Shown piece after piece: positions 1 to 5,899 of a DNA stretch of 6,577 bases (its first letter is position 1; each line of letters opens with the position of its first letter). Source of the stretch: UBA2239 sp050177075 (lineage in GTDB: Bacteria > Pseudomonadota > Gammaproteobacteria > Burkholderiales > UBA9220); NCBI GenBank assembly GCA_050177075.1, contig JBFXHL010000122.1, positions 1-6,577 of the forward strand, written 5' to 3'. Position numbers and translations under genes: made by a program. The notes beneath the pieces were generated by a model. It saw only the letters and a program-made list of their open reading frames with translations. It did not search any database and had not been told where the DNA came from.

Positions 1-2
1 AC

Positions 3-470
3 AAGGGGTATGACACGGCCGACTTCGTGGCCGGTTGCCGCAAGTTGGGGGTGACGCCGCACGTGGCGAGGAAGAAGAGCGGCTCGGCGATCGATGGCCG
101 CACCACGCGACATGCCGGCTACCAGACCTCGCTGAAGATCCGCAAGCGGATCGAGGAAGCCTTCGGCTGGTTGAAGACGGTGGGCGGGTTGCGCAAGACA
201 CGGCTGATCGGCCAGGCCAAATTGGCCGGTCAGGCACTCTTGTGCTTTGCCACCTACAACCTGGTCCGGATGGGCAGTCTGTCCGGCTGGTGGAATGGGC
301 GGCTGGTGGAATGGGCGGCATGTGTAGGGCGAAATCCGCCCGGATTCCGCCGGAAGGCGGAAAAACGGCCTGGAAACAGGCGAAATTGCCCCTCGGCCAG
401 GGCCGAACAGGGTCGGTTTGACGCGATGATGCCGAAAATCGACCGTTCAGGGATGGGTTGGGGAGGTTGA
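3..470 (+). CDS. IS5-family DDE transposase, C-terminal part, with a frameshifted tail
   Basis: Cuts and joins DNA at the ends of its own insertion sequence. The visible frame enters from outside the window and begins KGYDTADFV. It contains the R-x3-E-x6-K signature of the IS4/IS5 DDE superfamily: Arg at 141-143, the third catalytic acid Glu at 153-155 and Lys at 174-176, within the phrase RIEEAFGWLK. The first two catalytic Asp residues would lie upstream of the window. The family-like part ends around ATYNLVRMGSL (about base 281). Beyond that, a 16-bp tandem duplication (284-319) shifts the frame, and translation runs about 50 residues further, rich in Arg, Gly and Pro, to a TGA at 468-470. 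Without the second copy the protein would end SGWWNGRHV at a TAG (325-327), probably the original C-terminus. Whether the extended protein still works is unknown. In-frame GTG or ATG codons near the left edge are internal and are not starts. Confidence 0.82.
   Translation, partial: KGYDTADFVAGCRKLGVTPHVARKKSGSAIDGRTTRHAGYQTSLKIRKRIEEAFGWLKTVGGLRKTRLIGQAKLAGQALLCFATYNLVRMGSLSGWWNGRLVEWAACVGRNPPGFRRKAEKRPGNRRNCPSARAEQGRFDAMMPKIDRSGMGWGG
284..319 (+). repeat. 16-bp tandem duplication in the transposase 3' end
   Basis: The unit GGCTGGTGGAATGGGC occurs at 285-300 and again, identically, at 301-316, followed by a partial third GGC (317-319). The period of 16 is not a multiple of three, so the duplication changes the reading frame of the transposase. 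Confidence 0.9.
345..362. repeat. Short inverted repeat with GGAA loop, IS 3' region
   Basis: Arms TTCCGCC (345-351) and GGCGGAA (356-362) enclose GGAA, giving a perfect 7-bp stem with a GNRA-type tetraloop in plus-strand RNA. It lies just past the inferred original transposase stop at 325-327, so it would be in the 3' untranslated part of the ancestral transcript. No T-run follows on either strand, so it is not a canonical terminator. A role in protecting IS mRNA or limiting read-through is only a guess. Confidence 0.5.
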
Positions 471-477
471 TCATGGA

Positions 478-495
478 TTTTTCAACGGCCTGTTA
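478..495. repeat. Putative right terminal inverted repeat of the IS
   Basis: TTTTTCAACGGCCTGTTA resembles the terminal repeats of many IS5-type elements, in which the outward end reads TAACAGGC followed by a GTTGAAAAA-like block. It lies 8 nt past the transposase stop, as expected for a compact IS. The left repeat is not in the window, so it cannot be verified as inverted and matching. Confidence 0.65.
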
Positions 496-506
496 ATCCG
501 CCCACT

Positions 507-1463
507 TCAGATGACGACGGAACAATTGCGGCCACTCTGCTTGGCCTGGGCCAGGGCCCCATCGGTTTTCTGTATCAGCTCGCTCAGGGATAAGGCGTTG
601 CTGTCCGGGTAACAGGCCCCGCCGATGCTGATGGTGACGGGCTCCCTGTCCAAGGCCGGGATTTCCGCCTTCGCCACCATGCCACGGATTTTTTCCGCCA
701 CGATGACCGCTTGTTGCCGGTTGGTGTGGGGCAGCACGACCATGAATTCCTCCCCGCCGTAGCGGGCGCACAAGTCCGAATCCCGGGTGCCTTGCCGGAT
801 AAGCCGCCCCACTTCTGTCAGGGCGGCATCACCGGCGGAGGCGCCGAATCGCTCATTGATCTGGCCGAAACGGTCGAGGTCCAAGATCAGCAAGGACAAT
901 TCGCTGCCGTAACGAAAAGCCCGGGAAAATTCCACTTCCAGCCGCTCGGTAATATAGCGGCGGTTGTACAGGCCGGTTTGGCTGTCGGTGATGGAGAGCT
1001 GTTCCATCTGTTCCTGGCTGCGGGCATAGCCATAGTGAAGGGCCAAATGTTCGGCAAGGCGGCCTAGCCACTCCTCGTCCCCGTAAGAACCGGTGGTAGC
1101 CAGTAGCATCACGCCCAACAATTGGTCGTGCAACATCAAGGGATGCGCCGCAATCTCCCGCGGAAGAATTTGGGCGACGCCAAGCTGAAGGCGCAACGCA
1201 TCCTGCTCCGGCAGATTATCGAGATGCAGGCCGCGCTGTTCCTGCGCCACACGGCCGGGCAGGCCCTCCCCAAGCGCCAGATGCTCGAGGGTTTCCGGTC
1301 TGATGCTATTGCCGGCCACAGGACGCAAGAGGGAATCTTCCAGCAGGTAAACCAGCCCCAGTGCGGAACCGGTCAATTCCACGACTTGGTTCAAGCCCTG
1401 CTGCAGCACCTCCTGGGCGGGGCGATTCAAGTCCACCCCGGTCAAATACCCCCTGCGTTGCAC
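507..1463 (-). CDS. GAF-GGDEF diguanylate cyclase
   Basis: Predicted soluble 318-residue enzyme that makes the second messenger cyclic di-GMP from two GTP. No signal peptide or membrane segment is visible. Residues about 15-150 look like a GAF sensory domain (LGLVYLLED, GEGLPGRVA, HPLMLHDQLLGVMLLA). A linker leads to a GGDEF domain at about 157-318. Aligned by spacing to PleD, the key residues are present: metal ligands D195 and E238 (in GGEEF 236-240), base-binding N203 and D212, phosphate-contacting K308 and R312 (AKQSGRN), and the I-site R227-x-x-D230 exactly five residues before GGEEF, which implies product inhibition. Oddities are G200 where Lys is usual in DxDxFK, A208 where His is usual in GHxxGD, and DSQTG in place of DxLTG. 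The GTG start is chosen because a perfect AGGAGGT lies 6 nt upstream. The C-terminus is complete despite the IS end 11 nt past the stop. The GAF ligand is unknown. Confidence 0.93.
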   Translation of the reverse strand: MQRRGYLTGVDLNRPAQEVLQQGLNQVVELTGSALGLVYLLEDSLLRPVAGNSIRPETLEHLALGEGLPGRVAQEQRGLHLDNLPEQDALRLQLGVAQILPREIAAHPLMLHDQLLGVMLLATTGSYGDEEWLGRLAEHLALHYGYARSQEQMEQLSITDSQTGLYNRRYITERLEVEFSRAFRYGSELSLLILDLDRFGQINERFGASAGDAALTEVGRLIRQGTRDSDLCARYGGEEFMVVLPHTNRQQAVIVAEKIRGMVAKAEIPALDREPVTISIGGACYPDSNALSLSELIQKTDGALAQAKQSGRNCSVVI

Positions 1464-1469
1464 CAGCCT

Positions 1470-1476
1470 ACCTCCT
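1470..1476 (-). promoter_or_regulatory. Shine-Dalgarno fixing the GTG start of the diguanylate cyclase
   Basis: The minus strand reads AGGAGGT, a full anti-16S match, then six bases (aggctg) and GTG. It is the strongest ribosome-binding site in the window and fixes a non-ATG start. Confidence 0.85.
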
Positions 1477-1496
1477 GACTTGATTTGCTAATCCTC

Positions 1497-1515
1497 CCCC
1501 GTCTTGATGGCGGGG
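1497..1515 (-). other. Small hairpin in the cyclase 5' leader
   Basis: On the minus strand CCCCG and CGGGG pair across a 9-nt loop, giving a 5-bp GC stem about 20 nt upstream of the Shine-Dalgarno. It would lie in the 5' untranslated RNA if the promoter at 1528-1556 is used. I see no match to a known riboswitch, and chance is a reasonable explanation. Confidence 0.3.
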
Positions 1516-1527
1516 AAATCTGGGGAA

Positions 1528-1556
1528 AGCATAGCACGAACCGAAATCAGCGTTAA
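1528..1556 (-). promoter_or_regulatory. Candidate sigma70 promoter of the diguanylate cyclase gene
   Basis: The minus strand carries a -10 element TATGCT (1528-1533) preceded by TGC, making an extended -10, and a -35-like TTAACG (1551-1556), with 17 bp between them. Each hexamer matches consensus at four of six positions. It lies between the prk terminator and the gene, leaving a leader of roughly 58 nt. It is predicted only from sequence similarity. Confidence 0.5.
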
Positions 1557-1568
1557 TTTCGCCGCCAG

Positions 1569-1597
1569 AAAAAGCTTCGGGGGCCGCAGCCCCCGAA
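1569..1597 (-). terminator. Intrinsic terminator after prk
   Basis: On the minus strand a perfect 9-bp stem, TTCGGGGGC with GCCCCCGAA around the loop TGCG, is followed by GC and five T. It starts 16 nt after the prk stop codon. It is a canonical rho-independent terminator and separates prk from the diguanylate cyclase gene. Confidence 0.92.
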
Positions 1598-1613
1598 TCT
1601 TCCCTCGTTCCGG

Positions 1614-2504
1614 TTAGGCTTTTTTGCGGCCTTCCAGCATATCGTGCACCATGGGGGTGAGAATCACTTCCATGGCGAATCCCATCTTGCCGCCGGGCAC
1701 CACGATGGTGTTGGGGCGAGACATGAAGGAATCGTGGATCATCCGCAGATAGTAGGGGAAGTCCACGCCCTTGGGATCGCGGAAGCGGATCACCACGAAG
1801 CTCTCGTCCGGCGTCGGGATGTCGCGGGCGATGAAGGGATTGGAGGTATCCACCGTCGGCACGCGCTGGAAGTTCACGTCGGTGCGGGAGAATTGGGGCG
1901 TGATGTAATTCACGTAATCCGGCATACGGCGCAGGATGGTTTCGACGATGGCCTCGGCGGAGTAACCCCGTTCCTTGGCATCGCGGTGGATCTTCTGGAT
2001 CCACTCCAGGTTGACGATAGGCACCACGCCCACGCCCAGGTCCACGTATTGCGCGGCATCCACCTCATCGGTCTTGACCAGGCCGTGGAGGCCCTCGTAG
2101 AACAGGAGGTCGGTGCCCTTGGGCAGGTCTTCCCAGGGGGTGAATTCGCCCGGCTTCAGCTGGGTGCCGAGGCGCTGGTTGTGCTCGGCGGCTTCTTCGT
2201 CGCTGTGCAGATAATAACGCTTCTTGCCACCTCCGGTTTTGCCATAGGTCTTGAACAGTTCCTCGATTTTCTCGAAGTGGTTGGCTTCGGGGCCGAAGTG
2301 GCTGAAGTGTTTGTTGCCGGCGGCCTCGGCCTTTTTCATGGCCTCGCGGAATTCAAGACGGTTCAGGCTGTGCAGGCTGTCCCCTTCGATGATCGCGGGG
2401 GTGATTTTCTCGCGCCAGAAAATGTGCTCGAAGGCGCGCTTGACCGTCGTGGTCCCAGCGCCGGAGGAACCGGTCACGGCGATTACAGGGTGCTTCTTGG
2501 ACAT
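1614..2504 (-). CDS. prk: Phosphoribulokinase (Calvin-Benson-Bassham cycle)
   Basis: Cytosolic enzyme that phosphorylates ribulose 5-phosphate with ATP to ribulose 1,5-bisphosphate, the CO2 acceptor of RuBisCO. The 296 residues fit the bacterial octameric class (about 290). The P-loop GSSGAGTTT is at 12-20. By alignment to the Rhodobacter sphaeroides enzyme, catalytic D42 and substrate residues H45 and R49 sit in EGDSLHSLNR. The Walker B glutamate is E137 (LLFYEGLHG), and K171, R174 and R179 lie in the WIQKIHRD region. The NADH-activation arginines appear as R31, R240 and R263. As I recall it, the non-autotrophic Escherichia coli paralogue PrkB lacks all three, so I favour a true Calvin-cycle enzyme. 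Relative to those proteins there is an insertion of about six residues near 108-118. The ATG start has GGAG 8 nt upstream. The gene has its own promoter candidate and terminator, so it appears monocistronic. No RuBisCO or cbbR is in the window. Confidence 0.95.
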   Translation of the reverse strand: MSKKHPVIAVTGSSGAGTTTVKRAFEHIFWREKITPAIIEGDSLHSLNRLEFREAMKKAEAAGNKHFSHFGPEANHFEKIEELFKTYGKTGGGKKRYYLHSDEEAAEHNQRLGTQLKPGEFTPWEDLPKGTDLLFYEGLHGLVKTDEVDAAQYVDLGVGVVPIVNLEWIQKIHRDAKERGYSAEAIVETILRRMPDYVNYITPQFSRTDVNFQRVPTVDTSNPFIARDIPTPDESFVVIRFRDPKGVDFPYYLRMIHDSFMSRPNTIVVPGGKMGFAMEVILTPMVHDMLEGRKKA

Positions 2505-2548
2505 AAAGTGTGCTCCGTTAAGAGGTTTTCTAATTCTGAACCGTTCGA

Positions 2549-2578
2549 AGTATAACCATGACCCCGGCGCCTTGTCAC
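2549..2578 (-). promoter_or_regulatory. Candidate sigma70 promoter of prk
   Basis: The minus strand shows a -35-like GTGACA (2573-2578, five of six to TTGACA), an 18-bp spacer and a -10 TATACT (2549-2554, five of six to TATAAT). Transcription would start near 2542, giving a leader of about 38 nt with GGAG at 2513-2516. The -35 element falls in the loop of the inverted repeat at 2564-2590, and one repeat arm lies in the spacer. Confidence 0.6.
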
Positions 2579-2590
2579 TACGGGCGCCGG
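2564..2590. repeat. GC-rich inverted repeat between glmS and prk
   Basis: The plus strand reads CCGGCGCC (2564-2571), an 11-nt loop and GGCGCCGG (2583-2590), a perfect 8-bp stem. On the glmS/prk strand it begins 18 nt after the glmS stop but has no T-run after it; the short CTTTT follows on the opposite strand, where no gene ends. It may end or stabilise the glmS message in a non-canonical way, or be an operator overlapping the prk promoter. The sequence alone does not decide. Confidence 0.6.
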
Positions 2591-2608
2591 CTTTTGGCCG
2601 ATCCCGGG

Positions 2609-4438
2609 CTACTCAACGGTAACGGATTTCGCTAGGTTTCGCGGCTTGTCCACGTCGGTCCCTTTTTGCAGGGCCGCGTGGTAAGCCAGAAGCTGCAGCG
2701 GAATGCTGTGTACCACCGGGCTAAGGACACCGCCCCGCGACGGGAGGGTGATGACATGAACGCCATCCCCCGGCTCGATGCGGCTTTCCTGGTCGGCAAA
2801 GACGAATAACTCTCCCCCTCGGGCGCGTACTTCCTGCAGGTTGGATTTAAGCTTTTCCAGCAGTTCGTCGTTGGGCGCCACCACCACCACCGGCATTTCC
2901 TTGTCCACCAGCGCCAGGGGACCGTGTTTCAACTCTCCGGCCGGATAAGCCTCGGCATGAATATAGGAGATTTCCTTAAGCTTGAGGGCTCCTTCCATGG
3001 CGATGGGATAGTGCTTGCCGCGCCCCAGGAACAAGGCATGGCGCTTGTCGGCAAAGCGTTCCGCCCAACCAGCGATGTGGGCTTCCAGCCCCAGGGCTTG
3101 GCGCACCTGTTCCGGCAAACGGCGCAGTTCCTGCAGCCACGCCTGCTCCTGCTCCGGCGCCAGACGGCCCTTGAGCTTGGCAATCACGGCCGTCAGCAGG
3201 AACAGGGCCGCCAATTGGGTCGTGAAGGCTTTGGTCGAGGCCACGCCGATTTCTGGCCCGGCGCGGGTCAGGAAGCGCAATTTGGATTGCCGCATCAGGG
3301 CGCTCTCCGGCACGTTGCAGATCGCCAATGTCGTTTCCGCCCCTTTTTCCTGGGCGTGGCTCAGGGCAGCGAGGGTATCGGCCGTCTCTCCCGACTGCGA
3401 AATCGTAACGATCAATTCCCCCGGCAAAGCAGCGCTTTGGCGATAGCGATATTCGCTCGCCACCTCAACGGCGCAGGGTATGCCCGCAAATTCCTCTACC
3501 CAATAGCGGGCCACCAATCCGGCGTGGTAACTCGTGCCGCACGCAAGAATCCTCAAGCTTGCCGCATTGGCCAGTTTTTCCGCCGCATTTTCGCCGAACA
3601 TGCCAGGATTGAATTCCTTCAGCGCCGGCACCTCCACCAAGGTATCCGTCAGGGCTCGGGGCTGTTCGTGGATTTCCTTTTGCATGTAGTGCCGATAGCT
3701 GCCCAGTTCCGCCAGTTCGGCGGATAGTTCGCTGACATGGTGGGTCCGCTCGACGCGCTCGCCGCTCCCGTTGTAGATGCGGTAATCCATCAGGCCGATG
3801 TCCGCCAGATCCCCGTCTTCCAGGTAGACGAAACGTTGGGTGACCGGGAGAAGCGCGGAGGCATCCGAGGCGACGAAATTTTCCTCGATGCCGAGCCCGA
3901 TCAGGAGGGGGCTCCCTTTGCGGGCACAAACCAAGCGGTGTGGCGTGTCCTCCGCCATCACGGCAATGGCGTACGCCCCCTTGAGCTCCCCCACGCAAGC
4001 CTGGGTGGCCAGGAACAAGTCCTTTTTGCTTCGATAATGGAGGTGAACGAGGTGGGCGATCACTTCGGTATCCGTTTCCGAAGTGAACTCGTAACCGAGA
4101 TCCTGCAAGCGCTGACGAAGCTCCGCGTGGTTTTCGATGATGCCGTTGTGCACCACCGCCAGGCTGTTGTGGCTGACGTGGGGATGGGCATTGGCTTCAG
4201 TAGGCGCGCCATGGGTAGCCCAGCGGGTATGGGCGATGCCGGTTTGTCCGTGCGCCTTTTGCTCCGCCACGGCCTGCTCCAAGTTGGCCACCCGTCCCAC
4301 GCTTCGGACCCGGACCAAGCCATTGCTCACCACAGCCAAGCCGGCTGAGTCATAACCGCGATATTCCAGCCGCCGCAATCCTTCCAGCAGTATCGGTATC
4401 ACATTGCGTTGCGCTACTGCACCGATAATTCCGCACAT
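2609..4438 (-). CDS. glmS: Glutamine-fructose-6-phosphate aminotransferase (isomerizing)
   Basis: Converts fructose 6-phosphate and glutamine to glucosamine 6-phosphate and glutamate, the first committed step toward UDP-GlcNAc for peptidoglycan and lipopolysaccharide. The 609 residues equal the E. coli enzyme in length. Residues 2 to about 220 are the class II glutaminase: the nucleophile Cys2 is exposed after Met removal, with TRWATHG at 72-78, HNGIIEN at 97-103 and ETDTE at 121-125. Two SIS sugar-isomerase domains follow: about 285-420 (CGTSYHA 300-306, SQSGETADT 347-355, STKAFTTQ 401-408) and about 455-600 (MEGALKLKEISYIHAEAY, with K486, E489 and H505). The C-terminal tail DKPRNLAKSVTVE carries K604 of the sugar site. 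The start is fixed by MCGI. It begins 13 nt after the glmU stop with only a weak purine-rich site (AGGGG or AAGAG), so co-transcription and probably coupled translation with glmU are expected. The gap is too short for a glmS ribozyme or an E. coli-style GlmZ target region. Confidence 0.98.
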   Translation of the reverse strand: MCGIIGAVAQRNVIPILLEGLRRLEYRGYDSAGLAVVSNGLVRVRSVGRVANLEQAVAEQKAHGQTGIAHTRWATHGAPTEANAHPHVSHNSLAVVHNGIIENHAELRQRLQDLGYEFTSETDTEVIAHLVHLHYRSKKDLFLATQACVGELKGAYAIAVMAEDTPHRLVCARKGSPLLIGLGIEENFVASDASALLPVTQRFVYLEDGDLADIGLMDYRIYNGSGERVERTHHVSELSAELAELGSYRHYMQKEIHEQPRALTDTLVEVPALKEFNPGMFGENAAEKLANAASLRILACGTSYHAGLVARYWVEEFAGIPCAVEVASEYRYRQSAALPGELIVTISQSGETADTLAALSHAQEKGAETTLAICNVPESALMRQSKLRFLTRAGPEIGVASTKAFTTQLAALFLLTAVIAKLKGRLAPEQEQAWLQELRRLPEQVRQALGLEAHIAGWAERFADKRHALFLGRGKHYPIAMEGALKLKEISYIHAEAYPAGELKHGPLALVDKEMPVVVVAPNDELLEKLKSNLQEVRARGGELFVFADQESRIEPGDGVHVITLPSRGGVLSPVVHSIPLQLLAYHAALQKGTDVDKPRNLAKSVTVE

Positions 4439-4451
4439 ACTCTTGCTACCC

Positions 4452-5831
4452 CTATTTGCTTTTTTGCGGCCTCTTCCAGCCCGAAATGGTTACTTGCTTG
4501 CTACGCGAGAGGGTCAACTCGCCTTCCGGCGCCTCCCTGGTGATGGTTGAACCGGCTCCGATGGTGGCCCCTCTTTTCACCGTCACCGGCGCAACCAATT
4601 GGGTATCGGAACCGATAAAGGCTTCGTCCTCAATCACCGTCCGGTGTTTGTTTGCCCCATCGTAATTGCAGGTGATAGTTCCTGCGCCGATATTAACCTT
4701 GCGCCCGACCGTTGTATCGCCCACATAACTGAGATGATTGATCTTCGATCCCTCGGCCACCTGGCTGTTCTTGAGCTCGACGAAGTTGCCGATATGGACT
4801 TCGCCGTTCAGCACGGTCCCGGGACGAATCCTGGCAAAGGGACCAATTTTGCACAGGGGCCCCACTTCCGCCCTCTCGAGCAGGGAATAGGGCTCGATGT
4901 GCGTGCCGGCACCGACGGTCACGTCTCGCAACACGCTATGGGCGCCCACCCTGACGCCATTCTCCAGTACTACCCGCCCCTCGAAGATACAATTGACGTC
5001 GATAGCCACATCGCGCCCGCAAACCAATTCCCCCCGCACGTCCAGCCTTGCGGGGTCGGCCAGTGTCACACCGTCTGCCATCAATTTTTTTGCGATTCGC
5101 TGTTGATGGATGCGTTCCAGCTCCGCCAGCTGCTGCTTGCTGTTTACGCCGAGAATTTCCCATTCACATTCAGGCTGGCTGGTTTTGATCTCAATGCCGT
5201 CGGCTACGGCCAAGCCAATCACGTCCGTCAGGTAATATTCCCCCTGGCGGTTGTTGTTTTTCAGGGCCGCCAGCCACTTCGCGGCATGACTTGCGGGCAA
5301 CGCCATGATGCCGGTATTGATTTCGCGGATCGCTTTTTGCGCTTCATCCGCGTCCTTTTCTTCGACGATCCTGATTACCGCGCCATCTCGGTTGCGCACA
5401 ATGCGACCGTAACCGTGAGGGTTGGCCAATTCCTGGGTCAAGAGGGCCACCTCCCCCGAGGATGCTAGGTTGACCAGGTCCCGCAGGGTTTCATACTGGA
5501 TCAGCGGTACGTCCCCGTAAAGGACTAGCACCATGTCGGCATTTGGCGACAACTGTGGCATCGCTGTTTGCACCGCGTGCCCCGTTCCGAGTTGTTTTGC
5601 CTGTTCCACCCAGCACAGATCGGGCGCCGCGCACGCTTGAGGAACCGTTTCCCCGCCGTGGCCATATACCACGATTATCTTGCCCGGCCTGAGTTGCCGC
5701 GCCGTATCGAGTACATGGCCGAGCAACGCTTTGCCTGCCAGGGGGTGAAGAACTTTAGGTAAGTCGGAGTTCATGCGGGTACCCTTGCCAGCGGCAAGAA
5801 CTACCACGTCGAGATGGGCATTGACGTTCAT
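4452..5831 (-). CDS. glmU: Bifunctional UDP-GlcNAc pyrophosphorylase / glucosamine-1-phosphate acetyltransferase
   Basis: Cytosolic enzyme that acetylates glucosamine 1-phosphate with acetyl-CoA and then joins the product to UTP, giving UDP-GlcNAc. The 459 residues compare with 456 in E. coli. The N-terminal uridyltransferase has the loop LAAGKGTRM (12-20), K26, QLGTGHA (80-86), metal ligand D107 in YGDVPL, and N230. From about 255 the left-handed beta-helix hexapeptide domain carries the acetyltransferase site: R336 in PFARIRPG, K354, catalytic base H366 in NHLSYVGD, and NIGAGTITCNYDG at 380-392. The ATG at 5829-5831 is chosen because MNVNAHLDVVVLAAG aligns with known N-termini. The frame stays open to a GTG at 5889-5891, but that stretch is the atpC terminator. 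No good Shine-Dalgarno precedes the ATG. The enzyme product precedes glmS in the operon although it acts later in the pathway. Confidence 0.97.
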   Translation of the reverse strand: MNVNAHLDVVVLAAGKGTRMNSDLPKVLHPLAGKALLGHVLDTARQLRPGKIIVVYGHGGETVPQACAAPDLCWVEQAKQLGTGHAVQTAMPQLSPNADMVLVLYGDVPLIQYETLRDLVNLASSGEVALLTQELANPHGYGRIVRNRDGAVIRIVEEKDADEAQKAIREINTGIMALPASHAAKWLAALKNNNRQGEYYLTDVIGLAVADGIEIKTSQPECEWEILGVNSKQQLAELERIHQQRIAKKLMADGVTLADPARLDVRGELVCGRDVAIDVNCIFEGRVVLENGVRVGAHSVLRDVTVGAGTHIEPYSLLERAEVGPLCKIGPFARIRPGTVLNGEVHIGNFVELKNSQVAEGSKINHLSYVGDTTVGRKVNIGAGTITCNYDGANKHRTVIEDEAFIGSDTQLVAPVTVKRGATIGAGSTITREAPEGELTLSRSKQVTISGWKRPQKSK

Positions 5832-5859
5832 GGAAGGAGTGTAAACCTGCCGTAGGAAG

Positions 5860-5882
5860 AAAAAAAGCAGCTTGCGCTGCTT
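5860..5882 (-). terminator. Intrinsic terminator of the ATP synthase operon
   Basis: On the minus strand AAGCAGC, loop GCAA (a GNRA tetraloop) and GCTGCTT form a perfect 7-bp stem, running into a total of seven T. It starts 17 nt after the atpC stop and ends 28 nt before the glmU start. It should separate atp from glmUS transcription at least partly. Confidence 0.9.
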
Positions 5883-5899
5883 CTTTTCCACCGTAACGG

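Larger units (their letters stand above)
1..495 (+). mobile_element. IS5-family insertion sequence, right end (left part outside window)
   Basis: The segment holds the C-terminal part of a DDE transposase, followed by a short non-coding tail and a terminal sequence typical of IS ends (TTTTTCAACGGCCTGTTA at 478-495). The left end and most of the transposase lie before base 1, so the matching inverted repeat and the target duplication cannot be checked here. The element is oriented toward the diguanylate cyclase gene, whose stop codon begins 11 nt past the inferred IS end. The IS5-family call rests on the transposase motif and the look of the terminal sequence. The exact subgroup and the exact outer base, including any TA or TTA target bases, are inferred. 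Confidence 0.75.

Noticed and set aside
35..421. Second plus-strand frame overlapping the transposase
   Set aside because: It lacks any transposase motif; the DDE signature is in the other frame. It is an off-frame shadow.
1644..2555. Long plus-strand open frame (about 303 codons) opposite prk
   Set aside because: It is His- and Val-rich, unlike any family I know, and exactly antisense to a highly conserved gene. High GC content with prk codon bias explains it.
2583..2595. Plus-strand terminator reading of the 2564-2590 hairpin with CTTTT
   Set aside because: No plus-strand gene ends upstream of it and the T-run is only four bases, so a plus-strand terminator has no evident job.
2924..3727. 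Plus-strand open frame of about 267 codons opposite glmS
   Set aside because: It is a shadow of the conserved glmS frame, with no ribosome-binding site or recognisable domain.
4599..5468. Plus-strand open frame of about 289 codons opposite glmU
   Set aside because: It is antisense to the conserved catalytic domains of GlmU, and its composition is that of a complement frame.
5832..5891. N-terminal extension of GlmU by 20 residues to a GTG at 5889-5891
   Set aside because: The extension is just the translated terminator hairpin and T-run (KLLFFFLR). It has no ribosome-binding site and no match to GlmU N-termini.
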